Positions 5,590 through 10,856 are shown, counted from the first letter of the stretch. The stretch is 26,663 nucleotides of DNA from an uncultured Rhodobacterales bacterium (GCA_937901055.1 CALCGO010000203.1:1-26663); one strand, 5' to 3'. The notes: generated by a model from the sequence alone, not told the origin. A program made the numbers and translations.

Positions 5590-6463
5590 TGGTTAGTACC
5601 TCCCATGCGGCAGACTTCATTGCCTTTGCGATTGTGTTGTTGCGAATGCGGATTGCATTTTCAGGTGACTTGCTATCAGCAGCATGGCTGCCCCAATATG
5701 TAAGTGCGTTATACAAAGCCCAAGCGTTAGGGCCAAGAGACCTGCGTTCTTGATCGTATTGGTTCGATAGCTCTTCAAGCCGAGCGTTGTTAACCTTTGG
5801 TCTGCCTGATTTCTGAGGCACAGAACAAACAGTACGCTCAAGGAAGTTAGTCACCTCGTCTTGTGTAACCATTCGCTGTTGGTACTGTTGGAATACTTCT
5901 TCCTGATTGCGAAAGATATCCAAGCCGTTCAGCATCTTGGTTGCAGATCCATCCAAGCTGATGTTCGCTGTGTGTTTAGCGAATGTCTTGGCAATAGTGT
6001 CCGGTGTAGTGCAGCCGTTCAAACACCAGAGCCTCAAGCCATCAGCTGCCTGTTGGAATGCCCAAGCCCCATCGTAGCTGTTGTAGAACTGCACTCGGAA
6101 TTGAATGTAGTCTCCGACTGCTGGTTCAATGACCTGATCAGGGAACATGATAGTTCCCTTCATCTTGCGGCCACCCTCAAGCACATCAACAGTTAGATTG
6201 TAATCGCTGGTGATGTCGCTCTCTTTCACAGCGTCCATCATAGAGTTAATGATGTCGTCATGTTTCACTGGCTTGTATCGCTTGCCGTGAACACCAAGCA
6301 CTGCACCTGTGTCTGGTCTAACGATAGCCGAGTGTGATGTGATTGGCTCTTCCGAGAAGGGTCCATCAAATAGCTCACGGCTATACAGTGGGCGGGTTTC
6401 AATCGGGAAGTCCCAATCGCTAGGCATTACGTCGCCGTTCAGTAGTGGTGGGTTGTCAAACAT
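5582..6463 (-). CDS. DUF932 phage/plasmid-like protein (293 aa)
   Basis: A 293-residue protein with the features of the DUF932 (phage/plasmid-like, TIGR03299-related) family: an N-terminal part that includes A-I-V-R-P-D-T-G-A-V-L-G-V-H-G-K-R-Y-K-P-V (about 46-66), a central G-D-Y-I-Q-F-R-V-Q-F-Y-N-S-Y-D-G, then R-L-W-C-L-N-G-C (about 143-150) and a helical C-terminal half with W-A-L-Y-N-A-L-T-Y-W. The length is typical. The biochemical function of the family is not established; members are common on phages and plasmids, often near recombination or anti-restriction genes. Start 6463 has AAGGAG upstream. It is the longest gene of the leftward operon. Confidence 0.8.
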   Translation of the reverse strand: MFDNPPLLNGDVMPSDWDFPIETRPLYSRELFDGPFSEEPITSHSAIVRPDTGAVLGVHGKRYKPVKHDDIINSMMDAVKESDITSDYNLTVDVLEGGRKMKGTIMFPDQVIEPAVGDYIQFRVQFYNSYDGAWAFQQAADGLRLWCLNGCTTPDTIAKTFAKHTANISLDGSATKMLNGLDIFRNQEEVFQQYQQRMVTQDEVTNFLERTVCSVPQKSGRPKVNNARLEELSNQYDQERRSLGPNAWALYNALTYWGSHAADSKSPENAIRIRNNTIAKAMKSAAWEVLTSG

Positions 6464-6477
6464 GGTAGTCTCCTTGG

Positions 6478-6684
6478 TTAAAGCTCAAGATCTGAGCGAA
6501 GTTCGTTTATCTTTGTGTTGATATCATCGGCTAGTTCTTCGATGCGATTGATAGTGTCTTTAGCTTCCTCCATTTGCATTGTCAGTATCTCCGCTAAGTT
6601 TGAATTGAAATGGTCGAAGGTACGGAAGCGCACCCTCGCGCAGCACCATATCTCCTCCCGCTGGGAATCAATTTGGGAGTCCAT
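6478..6684 (-). CDS. Hypothetical coiled-coil-like small protein (68 aa or shorter)
   Basis: The second half (residues about 36-68, from the in-frame ATG at 6579) is a clear amphipathic heptad-like helix rich in Glu, Ile, Leu and Asp (EEAKDTINRIEELADDI). The ATG at 6684 has no good ribosome site, while the ATG at 6579 has GCGGAG at usable spacing, so the product may be only 33 residues. The frame is open upstream to the in-frame amber stop of the previous gene. A third option in another frame is a 29-codon ORF from 6656 behind GGGAGGAG. Function unknown. Confidence 0.45.
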   Translation of the reverse strand: MDSQIDSQREEIWCCARVRFRTFDHFNSNLAEILTMQMEEAKDTINRIEELADDINTKINELRSDLEL

Positions 6685-6762
6685 GATTTGAGGCTCGCTG
6701 GTGTATGCGATGAAGAACAGGCAACGGTTCGTCTTTCCGCTGCCTGTCCTGTTGTCGTGTAA

Positions 6763-7314
6763 CTATGAAGCGTCGGCTGCTTCTAGGTCTGAGGTATTTA
6801 TTCCATCGGTGTTGGCAGTGGGTGTGCCACCGTCAATCCCAAGTGCTGCCGCTCGCTTGGCTAGGTCGTCCATGTTGACGGGCTTGGACGGTGCTGCTTT
6901 GCGTGTGCTTGGTGCAGCCCATTGCTCGCCCGTTGCGTCCTCGTATGCGTTAGAGGCTGCGTCGAAGAGGGCTTTGACTGAGTAAAGCTCAAGGGTCTTT
7001 TCTTCCACGCGGCTTATGCGGCGCGAGAACTCTTCGCGGTCGATCTCGTTGTCACCCATGGTGTGAGCGAACTGTGCTGCTCGGTTGGACAAGATACGCA
7101 GTGAGTATTTGTTGCGCGCTCCGTCTTCGATATAGCCAAGCTGGTCGTTCAAGCCGTAGCAGATCTTGCTGAGCACCGAGCTTTGGATGAAGCGGTGGCC
7201 GTTCATCTTAACGTAGTCGCCTATGTCTCGATTGTATTCCATCCGCTCTTCAACCATGTGGTCAGCGATTGCTTTGAATGCTTGCTTGATAGTCACGTCT
7301 TTTTGGATAGTCAT
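6763..7314 (-). CDS. Unknown early protein (183 aa)
   Basis: A 183-residue soluble protein. The N-terminal two thirds are helical and charged (D-H-M-V-E-E-R-M-E-Y-N-R-D-I-G-D-Y; I-S-R-V-E-E-K-T-L-E-L-Y); the last 45 residues are Ala/Pro/Thr-rich and probably disordered. Start ATG 7314 is chosen for AGAGAG upstream; the 37 codons further upstream cover the palindrome-rich regulatory stretch and look noncoding. It is the first substantial gene after a 136-base gap containing operator-like palindromes, so it may be the first gene of a separately regulated transcript. I do not recognise the family. Confidence 0.65.
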   Translation of the reverse strand: MTIQKDVTIKQAFKAIADHMVEERMEYNRDIGDYVKMNGHRFIQSSVLSKICYGLNDQLGYIEDGARNKYSLRILSNRAAQFAHTMGDNEIDREEFSRRISRVEEKTLELYSVKALFDAASNAYEDATGEQWAAPSTRKAAPSKPVNMDDLAKRAAALGIDGGTPTANTDGINTSDLEAADAS

Positions 7315-7360
7315 GTTGTACTCTCTTTCAGTGGTTTGAGTGTTGTGTATTATTAACCCC

Positions 7361-7375
7361 ATCCGAAGATCGGAT
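7361..7375. promoter_or_regulatory. Inverted repeat ATCCGA-N3-TCGGAT, operator candidate
   Basis: Perfect 6-bp arms around a 3-base centre, 47 bases upstream of the 183-aa gene. On the minus strand it lies between TTATCC and AATAAT (17-base spacing; the -10 matches 5 of 6, the -35 is poor), that is, in the spacer of a possible promoter. It shares the half-site TCCGA/TCGGA with the palindrome at 7430-7443. Confidence 0.4.
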
Positions 7376-7390
7376 AAGGATTGGACTGTC

Positions 7391-7415
7391 AACAGGCCCA
7401 ACGTAGTGGCCTGTT
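7391..7415. promoter_or_regulatory. 8-bp inverted repeat AACAGGCC / GGCCTGTT
   Basis: Arms at 7391-7398 and 7408-7415 around a 9-base loop. Neither strand has a proper T run after it, so it is not a clear terminator. On the minus strand it runs directly into TTGACA, a -35-like hexamer without a good -10. A regulatory hairpin or operator is possible. Confidence 0.35.
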
Positions 7416-7429
7416 TACTGTTCATGACG

Positions 7430-7443
7430 TTCCGATATCGGAA
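7430..7443. promoter_or_regulatory. 14-bp perfect palindrome TTCCGATATCGGAA
   Basis: An uninterrupted palindrome located just after the 22-residue peptide gene (stop at 7451) in the leftward direction. It has the same TCCGA half-site as the inverted repeat at 7361-7375, about 69 bases away centre to centre. Paired sites of a dimeric regulator are the likely explanation. Confidence 0.45.
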
Positions 7444-7450
7444 TGTATCA

Positions 7451-7519
7451 TTAGGTAGTTAGCTTGTCGCATAGCCACCAGCATAGGCCAGTGGCTAAGA
7501 TTACTGAGACTAAGGTCAT
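7451..7519 (-). CDS. Tiny membrane peptide (22 aa)
   Basis: ATG 7519 overlaps the TGA stop of the 30-residue peptide gene (ATGA) and has AGGAG seven bases upstream, inside that gene. The peptide is MTLVSVILATGLCWWLCDKL plus TT: a hydrophobic run of about 16 residues with two Cys and two Trp, ending in a charged Cys-Asp-Lys. It looks like a single short membrane anchor. Too short for a family match; the ribosome site and the overlap are the evidence for coding. Confidence 0.4.
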   Translation of the reverse strand: MTLVSVILATGLCWWLCDKLTT

Positions 7520-7608
7520 AGTGTAACTCCTATTACGATGATGGTTGATACAATCGCAACGACCGCTATGGCCGCTACGATTTCGGATATGATTTGCCAA
7601 GGTGTCAA
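7516..7608 (-). CDS. Small single-span membrane protein (30 aa, TTG start)
   Basis: TTG 7608 overlaps the stop of the 68-residue gene (TTGA) and has AGGAG seven bases upstream. After a polar start (TPWQIISE) the chain is an unbroken hydrophobic segment of about 21 residues (IVAAIAVVAIVSTIIVIGV), an ideal transmembrane helix. It ends in an ATGA junction with the 22-residue peptide. Placement at the head of the early operon suggests a role at the host membrane, such as exclusion or inhibition; a lysis role is less likely from its position. Confidence 0.5.
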   Translation of the reverse strand: MTPWQIISEIVAAIAVVAIVSTIIVIGVTL

Positions 7609-7811
7609 TCTAGATACTCCTGTGTTTCGATTAGTATGTCGCCAACGATCATGACCGCCTCGCGAGGCGTTACATCTTTCGGTACGGCTGAGAGGATGTC
7701 TTGATCTGTCCAGTATTCGACAACTCTATCCCATCCCTCTCCGGTTTCGTAATTCTGTATGGCATACATTCTGACGATGCGTGTGATGTCGGTTTCTGTT
7801 AGGTGTGTCAT
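7605..7811 (-). CDS. Hypothetical small protein, first gene of the leftward operon (68 aa)
   Basis: A 68-residue acidic soluble protein (begins MTHLTETDITRIVRMYAI, ends ILIETQEYLD), with AAGGAG at ideal spacing before ATG 7811. It is the gene nearest the central noncoding region and so is probably the first gene translated on the leftward early transcript. The fold looks helical; no motif or family is recognised. The next gene begins within its stop codon. Confidence 0.7.
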   Translation of the reverse strand: MTHLTETDITRIVRMYAIQNYETGEGWDRVVEYWTDQDILSAVPKDVTPREAVMIVGDILIETQEYLD

Positions 7812-7924
7812 GGTGTTTCTCCTTCTTGTTTAGCCAACCTTCTGATCGACCTGCGTATCGGGTTCACTTGTTGGCGAGAGAGGGTCAATGACGCTTGCGC
7901 CGCAGCTTGCTGTGGGACTAGGCC

Positions 7925-7960
7925 GATGTAACGTCATGCTACTTAGCGTGATGTAACGTC
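7925..7960. repeat. 11-bp direct repeat GATGTAACGTC, two copies
   Basis: Exact copies at 7925-7935 and 7950-7960, 25 bases start to start. They contain the complement of GTTACA, a word that also recurs in the motifs at 8378-8392 and 9067-9081. Two copies are too few to call an iteron array, but a protein-binding role is reasonable. Confidence 0.5.
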
Positions 7961-8016
7961 GGACGACGGATCGTTGACCGGAAAGAGCCTGAGTGAATCT
8001 TATACGAAGGGTATGA

Positions 8017-8055
8017 ATTTGCAGGAATAGGCGCGTAGTCCTGCGCCCTGCAAAT
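8017..8055. promoter_or_regulatory. Stable stem-loop with a 5-nt bulge in the noncoding region
   Basis: ATTTGCAG (8017-8024) pairs with CTGCAAAT (8048-8055), and GGCGC (8030-8034) with GCGCC (8043-8047), around an 8-base loop. The two helices are stacked continuously on one side and separated by GAATA on the other. Thirteen exact base pairs with an asymmetric bulge look like a designed RNA element more than a chance repeat. Confidence 0.5.
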
Positions 8056-8111
8056 AGGCTGTAAGCGGTATCGCGGCGGCCGATCATTCAATAGAGGGCG
8101 GTGATAAGCAT

Positions 8112-8140
8112 GTAGCAAGCAGCGTATGCGAACTTGCTAC
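8112..8140. promoter_or_regulatory. 8-bp inverted repeat GTAGCAAG / CTTGCTAC
   Basis: Perfect arms at 8112-8119 and 8133-8140 around 13 bases. The GCTAC word recurs at 8146-8150 and its complement GTAGC at 8163-8167, so alternative pairings are possible. No T run follows on either strand. Confidence 0.4.
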
Positions 8141-8213
8141 GCGGAGCTACGTGTCTGGCTGGGTAGCGGATAGGAAGGCAGCCTTTGCGCCTTGCCGAGT
8201 GTGGAACGCGAGC

Positions 8214-8235
8214 ATGGTCTAGCGTAGCCGACCAT
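8214..8235. promoter_or_regulatory. 6-bp inverted repeat ATGGTC / GACCAT
   Basis: Arms at 8214-8219 and 8230-8235 around a 10-base loop in the noncoding region. It is less stable than its neighbours and could be chance; it is listed because it continues the series of hairpins. Confidence 0.3.
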
Positions 8236-8297
8236 CTCTTCATCACCTCCCTAGCTAACAGAGTTATTCCCGCAACTCCTACAGCGATAGGGATAGA

Positions 8298-8343
8298 AGC
8301 CCGTAGGGGCTAGACAGCTTGCTGGCTAGATTCACGATAGCCC
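8298..8343. promoter_or_regulatory. Mutually exclusive hairpins, switch-like
   Basis: AGCCC (8298-8302) can pair with GGGCT (8307-8311) around GTAG. The same GGGCT extended to GGGCTA (8307-8312) can instead pair with TAGCCC (8338-8343), enclosing a third element, CTAG-A-CAGC / GCTG-G-CTAG (8310-8329). Only one set can form at a time. This resembles a conformational switch, but no ligand-binding family is recognised. Confidence 0.35.
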
Positions 8344-8377
8344 GACCCGCAGGGGATCGTCCATAAGATCACTACAT

Positions 8378-8392
8378 TGTTACAAACTGTAA
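8378..8392. promoter_or_regulatory. Motif TGTTACAAACTGTAA, copy 1
   Basis: Contains the inverted repeat TTACA-AAC-TGTAA. A near copy (13 of 15 bases) is at 9067-9081, so the two lie on either side of terS. Candidate operator or terminase recognition site. Confidence 0.4.
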
Positions 8393-8397
8393 TATTC

Positions 8398-8414
8398 CGT
8401 GATCAATAGTCACG
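8398..8414. promoter_or_regulatory. Inverted repeat CGTGA-N7-TCACG upstream of the late promoter
   Basis: Five-base arms at 8398-8402 and 8410-8414; the second arm runs into CACGTG. It ends 8 bases before the -35 of the rightward promoter, a usual place for an activator or repressor site. Confidence 0.35.
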
Positions 8415-8422
8415 TGTGTGAT

Positions 8423-8452
8423 TTGACAGCAACACTTTTCAAGCCGTAATGT
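8423..8452 (+). promoter_or_regulatory. Probable sigma70 promoter of the late operon
   Basis: Perfect -35 TTGACA (8423-8428), an 18-base spacer and -10 TAATGT (8447-8452; TA-A-T positions agree with consensus). The predicted start of transcription is about 8459, inside the G tract. It is the best promoter match in the window and lies correctly for the terminase and structural genes. Its host-type sequence agrees with the absence of a T7-type RNA polymerase gene here. Confidence 0.65.
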
Positions 8453-8456
8453 GCTT

Positions 8457-8487
8457 GGGGGGAGAGGGGAGAGGGGGGAGAGAGGGG
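8457..8487 (+). promoter_or_regulatory. Four-run G tract, candidate G-quadruplex at the late mRNA 5' end
   Basis: Runs of 6, 4, 6 and 4 G (8457-8462, 8466-8469, 8473-8478, 8484-8487) separated by AGA, AGA and AGAGA. All bases in the stretch are purines. The spacing fits a classical G-quadruplex with short loops. The predicted transcription start falls inside the first run, and the tract also provides Shine-Dalgarno-like GGAG for the following short ORF. Confidence 0.6.
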
Positions 8488-8489
8488 AT

Positions 8490-8564
8490 ATGGAGCACGA
8501 TGCAATAGAAATAAAGGGTTATGCACAGTTCCGTCTAGCAAAAGGACAGAGAAGATATGGCTAA
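8490..8564 (+). CDS. Possible 24-aa leader peptide overlapping terS
   Basis: ATG 8490 opens 24 codons (MEHDAIEIKG then YAQFRLAKGQRRYG) ending at TAA 8562-8564, eight bases inside terS in another frame. GGAG from the G tract lies about 9 bases upstream. The basic, helical peptide has no known match. It may simply couple ribosomes onto the terS start, whose own ribosome site is modest. Confidence 0.35.
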   Translation: MEHDAIEIKGYAQFRLAKGQRRYG

Positions 8565-8952
8565 CAAAGGCGCAAACCTAACCAAGAATGAACGGAAGCT
8601 AACCCCAAAACAACAACGGTTCGTGGATGAACTGGTGTCAGGTGAAGGCGGAAAGCAAGCAGCAGCAGAACGAGCCGGATACGCCAAAGGCAAATCAGCT
8701 GCGTCAATGGCTTGGAAGCTAACACGAATGCCCATCGTGCAACAGGCAATCATGACAGCAGTGAGTGAAAGGATTGGAGTCAACGCAGCCCATGCGGCCG
8801 CAGAGGTGGCACGGCTAAGCACAGGGGCACGTAGTGAGTACGTTAAGCTTGAGGCAAGCAAGGACATACTGGATCGGGCTGGCTATAAGCCTGTAGACCG
8901 CAAGCAGGTGCAGGTTGCAGGGGATATTCGTGTGGCGATAGACTTAAGCTGA
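8557..8952 (+). CDS. terS: Terminase small subunit (131 aa)
   Basis: A 131-residue protein with the layout of the Terminase_2 (P27/T4-unlike) small subunits: a basic N terminus, L-T-P-K-Q-Q-R-F-V-D-E-L at residues 15-26, then Q-A-A-A-E-R-A-G-Y (35-43) forming the DNA-binding helix-turn-helix, A-A-S-M-A-W-K-L and M-P-I-V-Q-Q-A-I-M, followed by an oligomerisation helix and a short tail. It would recognise the packaging site and recruit the large subunit encoded downstream. It is the first large gene of the late operon and is flanked by G tracts and by the two TGTTACARACTGTWA motifs. Confidence 0.85.
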   Translation: MANKGANLTKNERKLTPKQQRFVDELVSGEGGKQAAAERAGYAKGKSAASMAWKLTRMPIVQQAIMTAVSERIGVNAAHAAAEVARLSTGARSEYVKLEASKDILDRAGYKPVDRKQVQVAGDIRVAIDLS

Positions 8953-8993
8953 ACGGGATTGGCAGGGGTGGGGGGTTAAAAACGAGCGGCCAT

Positions 8994-9140
8994 ATGTATG
9001 GTGAGGTCACATACAGGAGCTATATCTCAAAAAAGTATTTTACAACCAGAAGGTATCATCACGAAATGTTACAGACTGTTACAGGCATAGAGTTGGCACT
9101 GAGTGCCGTTCGCTTACGCTCACTACGTTGGGGTTGTTGA
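8994..9140 (+). CDS. Doubtful 48-aa ORF between terS and the 64-aa gene
   Basis: ATG 8994 opens 48 codons ending one base before the next ATG (TGA-A-ATG), a spacing typical of coupled genes. The product is basic (begins MYGEVTYRSYISKKYF) with no known family. It lacks a good ribosome site, and the stretch also holds inverted repeats at 8995-9015 and 9095-9107, so it may be noncoding regulatory DNA instead. Confidence 0.25.
   Translation: MYGEVTYRSYISKKYFTTRRYHHEMLQTVTGIELALSAVRLRSLRWGC
8995..9015. promoter_or_regulatory. Interrupted inverted repeat between terS and terL
   Basis: TGTAT and ATACA flank GTGA-GG-TCAC, giving nine pairs with a single bulged G. It could be an operator or an RNA hairpin in the late transcript. 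It lies 43 bases after the terS stop. Confidence 0.35.
9067..9081. promoter_or_regulatory. Motif TGTTACAGACTGTTA, copy 2
   Basis: A near copy of the motif at 8378-8392, in the same orientation, 689 bases away on the other side of terS. The word TGTTACA also repeats directly within it (continuing TGTTACAG at 9077-9084). Confidence 0.4.
9095..9107. promoter_or_regulatory. Inverted repeat GGCACT-G-AGTGCC
   Basis: Perfect 6-bp arms around one base, 35 bases before the 64-aa gene. There is no T run after it. The one-base centre is too tight for an RNA loop without opening pairs, so a DNA operator is as likely as a hairpin. Confidence 0.35.
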
Positions 9141-9141
9141 A

Positions 9142-9336
9142 ATGAGTATCTTTGCTAGGTTGTCTTTGGAGGAGTTGGAAGTTCTTCGTCGCATTGTAAA
9201 GAATGTGCATTTTAAGAATTACCCTTTGGAATTTATTACGGATCGTGAGGCTGATAAGTTGATAGATAGTTTAGCTGATCAGACTGTTGAGAATTTGATT
9301 AAGTTGGGTGTAGATCGTCGGGTTGGTGAATTGTGA
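9142..9336 (+). CDS. Small protein preceding the large terminase (64 aa)
   Basis: From ATG 9142 the product has 64 residues, amphipathic and helical throughout (L-S-L-E-E-L-E-V-L-R-R-I-V; A-D-K-L-I-D-S-L). The frame extends further upstream, but those codons lie in a repeat-bearing region and read as non-biological sequence. The TGA stop overlaps the GTG start of terL (GTGA), so translation is coupled. Several podoviruses have a short helical protein here; I cannot name its role. The ribosome site is weak and G-rich. Confidence 0.6.
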   Translation: MSIFARLSLEELEVLRRIVKNVHFKNYPLEFITDREADKLIDSLADQTVENLIKLGVDRRVGEL

Positions 9337-10856
9337 CTGACTTCAAGTACAAGCCTGATGGTGCTGTGTTAAAAGCGTTCATGCGTGACGATATATTCTT
9401 CCGCGGCATTCGTGGTCCTGTTGGTAGTGGTAAGTCTGTTGCTTGTTGTGTTGAAGTGTTTCGTCGCGCGCTTGCACAGGAGAAGGGTCCTAACGGTACT
9501 CGGAAAAGCCGTTGGGCTATTATCAGGAATACGAACCCGCAGTTGAAGACGACGACTATCAAGACTTGGTTGGATTGGTTTCCAGAGGAGGAGTGGGGCA
9601 GGTTCATATGGTCTGTGCCTTACACTCACCATATTAAGAAGGGTGATCTGGATCTGGAAGTTATCTTCTTGGCTTTGGATAGGCCGGAGGATGTGAAGAA
9701 GCTGTTGAGCTTGGAGCTTACGGGGATCTGGATTAACGAAGCGCGCGAGGTTGCCAAGAGTATTATCGATGCTTGTACTATGAGGGTTGGCCGCTTCCCC
9801 AGCATGAGGGACGGTGGTCCCAGCTGGACGGGTGTAATCGCTGATACCAACGCGCCGGAGGAAGATCACTGGTGGCCTATTATGTCTGGCGAGGTTCCTA
9901 TCCCTGATCACATTCCAAGGGAGCAGGCGAAAATGCTGGTCAAGCCTGACAACTGGCACTTCTACACGCAACCTGCTGGCATGGTTGAAGTTAAGGATGC
10001 CAAGAGCGGGGAGATAGATAAGTACGTTCCGCATAGCAAGGCGGAGAACACCAAGCACATGCTGGAGAGTTACTACCCGCAGATCGTGCAGGGTAAAACC
10101 AAAAGCTGGATAGATGTGTATGTGATGAACAGGCTTGGCTCTATTCAAGATGGCAAGCCAGTGTATCCGATGTTTGTCAGGGATAGCCACGTGGCGGCAG
10201 AGGAGATCCCTGTTGCCGCGGGGCATCCACTTTATGTCGGGATTGACTTTGGCCTTACGCCAGCTGCGACTATCGGGCAGAAGGTAAGAGGCAGGTGGCT
10301 TGTGCAGTCGGAGATCGTGGCTTTTGATATGGGTATCGTGCGGTTTGCCGAAGTGCTGCGGGAGGAACTGTCTACTAGGTTTGCTACTGCTTCAGAGGTG
10401 TTTATATATGGTGATCCCGCTGGCGACTTCCGCGCGCAGACAGACGAAACCACTCCCTTCTCAGTAATGCGTGGAGCAGGGTTACGAGCATTTCCAGCAC
10501 CGTCCAACTCTGTTGACCTGCGGTTGGAATCTGTATCCTCTCAGCTAAACAAAATGGCAGATGGGCATTCGGCTTTTCTTGTGGACAATAGATGCTCGGC
10601 TCTTATTAAAGGGTTCGAAGGACAGTATTGCTATAAGAGAATGGAAGTGTCTGGGGAAAGATATGCAGATAAGCCGGACAAGAATATGTATTCCCACGTT
10701 CACGACGCACTACAGTATATGCTACTAGGGGCGGGAGAGGGCCGCGCCCTTATGAATACACAGTCGCCAACACAACCAGTTGTTGCCAAGACAGGATTCG
10801 ATGTCTTTACCCGCAAGCCGAAGCAGAAACGTAAAAGCCTGTGGGCGCGCATGTAG
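9333..10856 (+). CDS. terL: Terminase large subunit (ATPase and nuclease), 507 aa
   Basis: The N-terminal ATPase carries the Walker A motif G-P-V-G-S-G-K-S (residues 28-35) and a Walker B strand G-I-W-I-N-E-A (about 130-136), where the glutamate is catalytic. The C-terminal RNase H-like nuclease begins at G-I-D-F-G-L-T-P (about 301-308), with a second acidic cluster Y-G-D-P-A-G-D (about 360-366) and a final H-D-A-L-Q-Y (about 458-463). Both domains look intact. It drives ATP-powered packaging through the portal and cuts the concatemer. Length is normal for podovirus enzymes. The start is the GTG at 9333, which overlaps the previous stop; no better start exists before the Walker A strand. Confidence 0.92.
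   Translation: MTDFKYKPDGAVLKAFMRDDIFFRGIRGPVGSGKSVACCVEVFRRALAQEKGPNGTRKSRWAIIRNTNPQLKTTTIKTWLDWFPEEEWGRFIWSVPYTHHIKKGDLDLEVIFLALDRPEDVKKLLSLELTGIWINEAREVAKSIIDACTMRVGRFPSMRDGGPSWTGVIADTNAPEEDHWWPIMSGEVPIPDHIPREQAKMLVKPDNWHFYTQPAGMVEVKDAKSGEIDKYVPHSKAENTKHMLESYYPQIVQGKTKSWIDVYVMNRLGSIQDGKPVYPMFVRDSHVAAEEIPVAAGHPLYVGIDFGLTPAATIGQKVRGRWLVQSEIVAFDMGIVRFAEVLREELSTRFATASEVFIYGDPAGDFRAQTDETTPFSVMRGAGLRAFPAPSNSVDLRLESVSSQLNKMADGHSAFLVDNRCSALIKGFEGQYCYKRMEVSGERYADKPDKNMYSHVHDALQYMLLGAGEGRALMNTQSPTQPVVAKTGFDVFTRKPKQKRKSLWARM

Larger units (their letters stand above)
7812..8422. other. Noncoding, repeat-rich region between the two transcription units
   Basis: About 610 bases without a credible gene. 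It contains an 11-bp direct repeat (7925-7960), a repeated CAGCTTGCTG (7903-7912 and 8315-8324), hairpins at 8017-8055, 8112-8140 and 8214-8235, a set of alternative pairings at 8298-8343, and recurring GTAGC/GCTAC words between about 8112 and 8229. The leftward operon must start here or just to the right, so part of it is likely a long structured 5' leader. An origin of replication or a separate RNA are alternatives. A weak leftward promoter candidate, TTGATC-18-TAACAA, lies at about 8378-8407. Confidence 0.55.

Noticed and set aside
7830..8087. 85-codon minus-strand ORF in the central noncoding region
   Set aside because: No ribosome site, unnatural composition, and it overlaps the direct repeat and the bulged stem-loop.
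8281..8345. Possible tRNA in the central region
   Set aside because: GGCTA-GATTCACGA-TAGCC resembles a T arm, but the loop is 9 bases and lacks TTCGA, and no acceptor or anticodon arms can be placed.
9103..9141. Upstream extension of the 64-aa gene
   Set aside because: The start at 9103 has no ribosome site and lies inside an inverted repeat; the sequence added is unlike the helical protein that follows.
9369..10226. Long ORF on the minus strand inside terL
   Set aside because: Shadow of the terminase gene; no ribosome site or recognisable domain, and terL motifs are intact on the plus strand.
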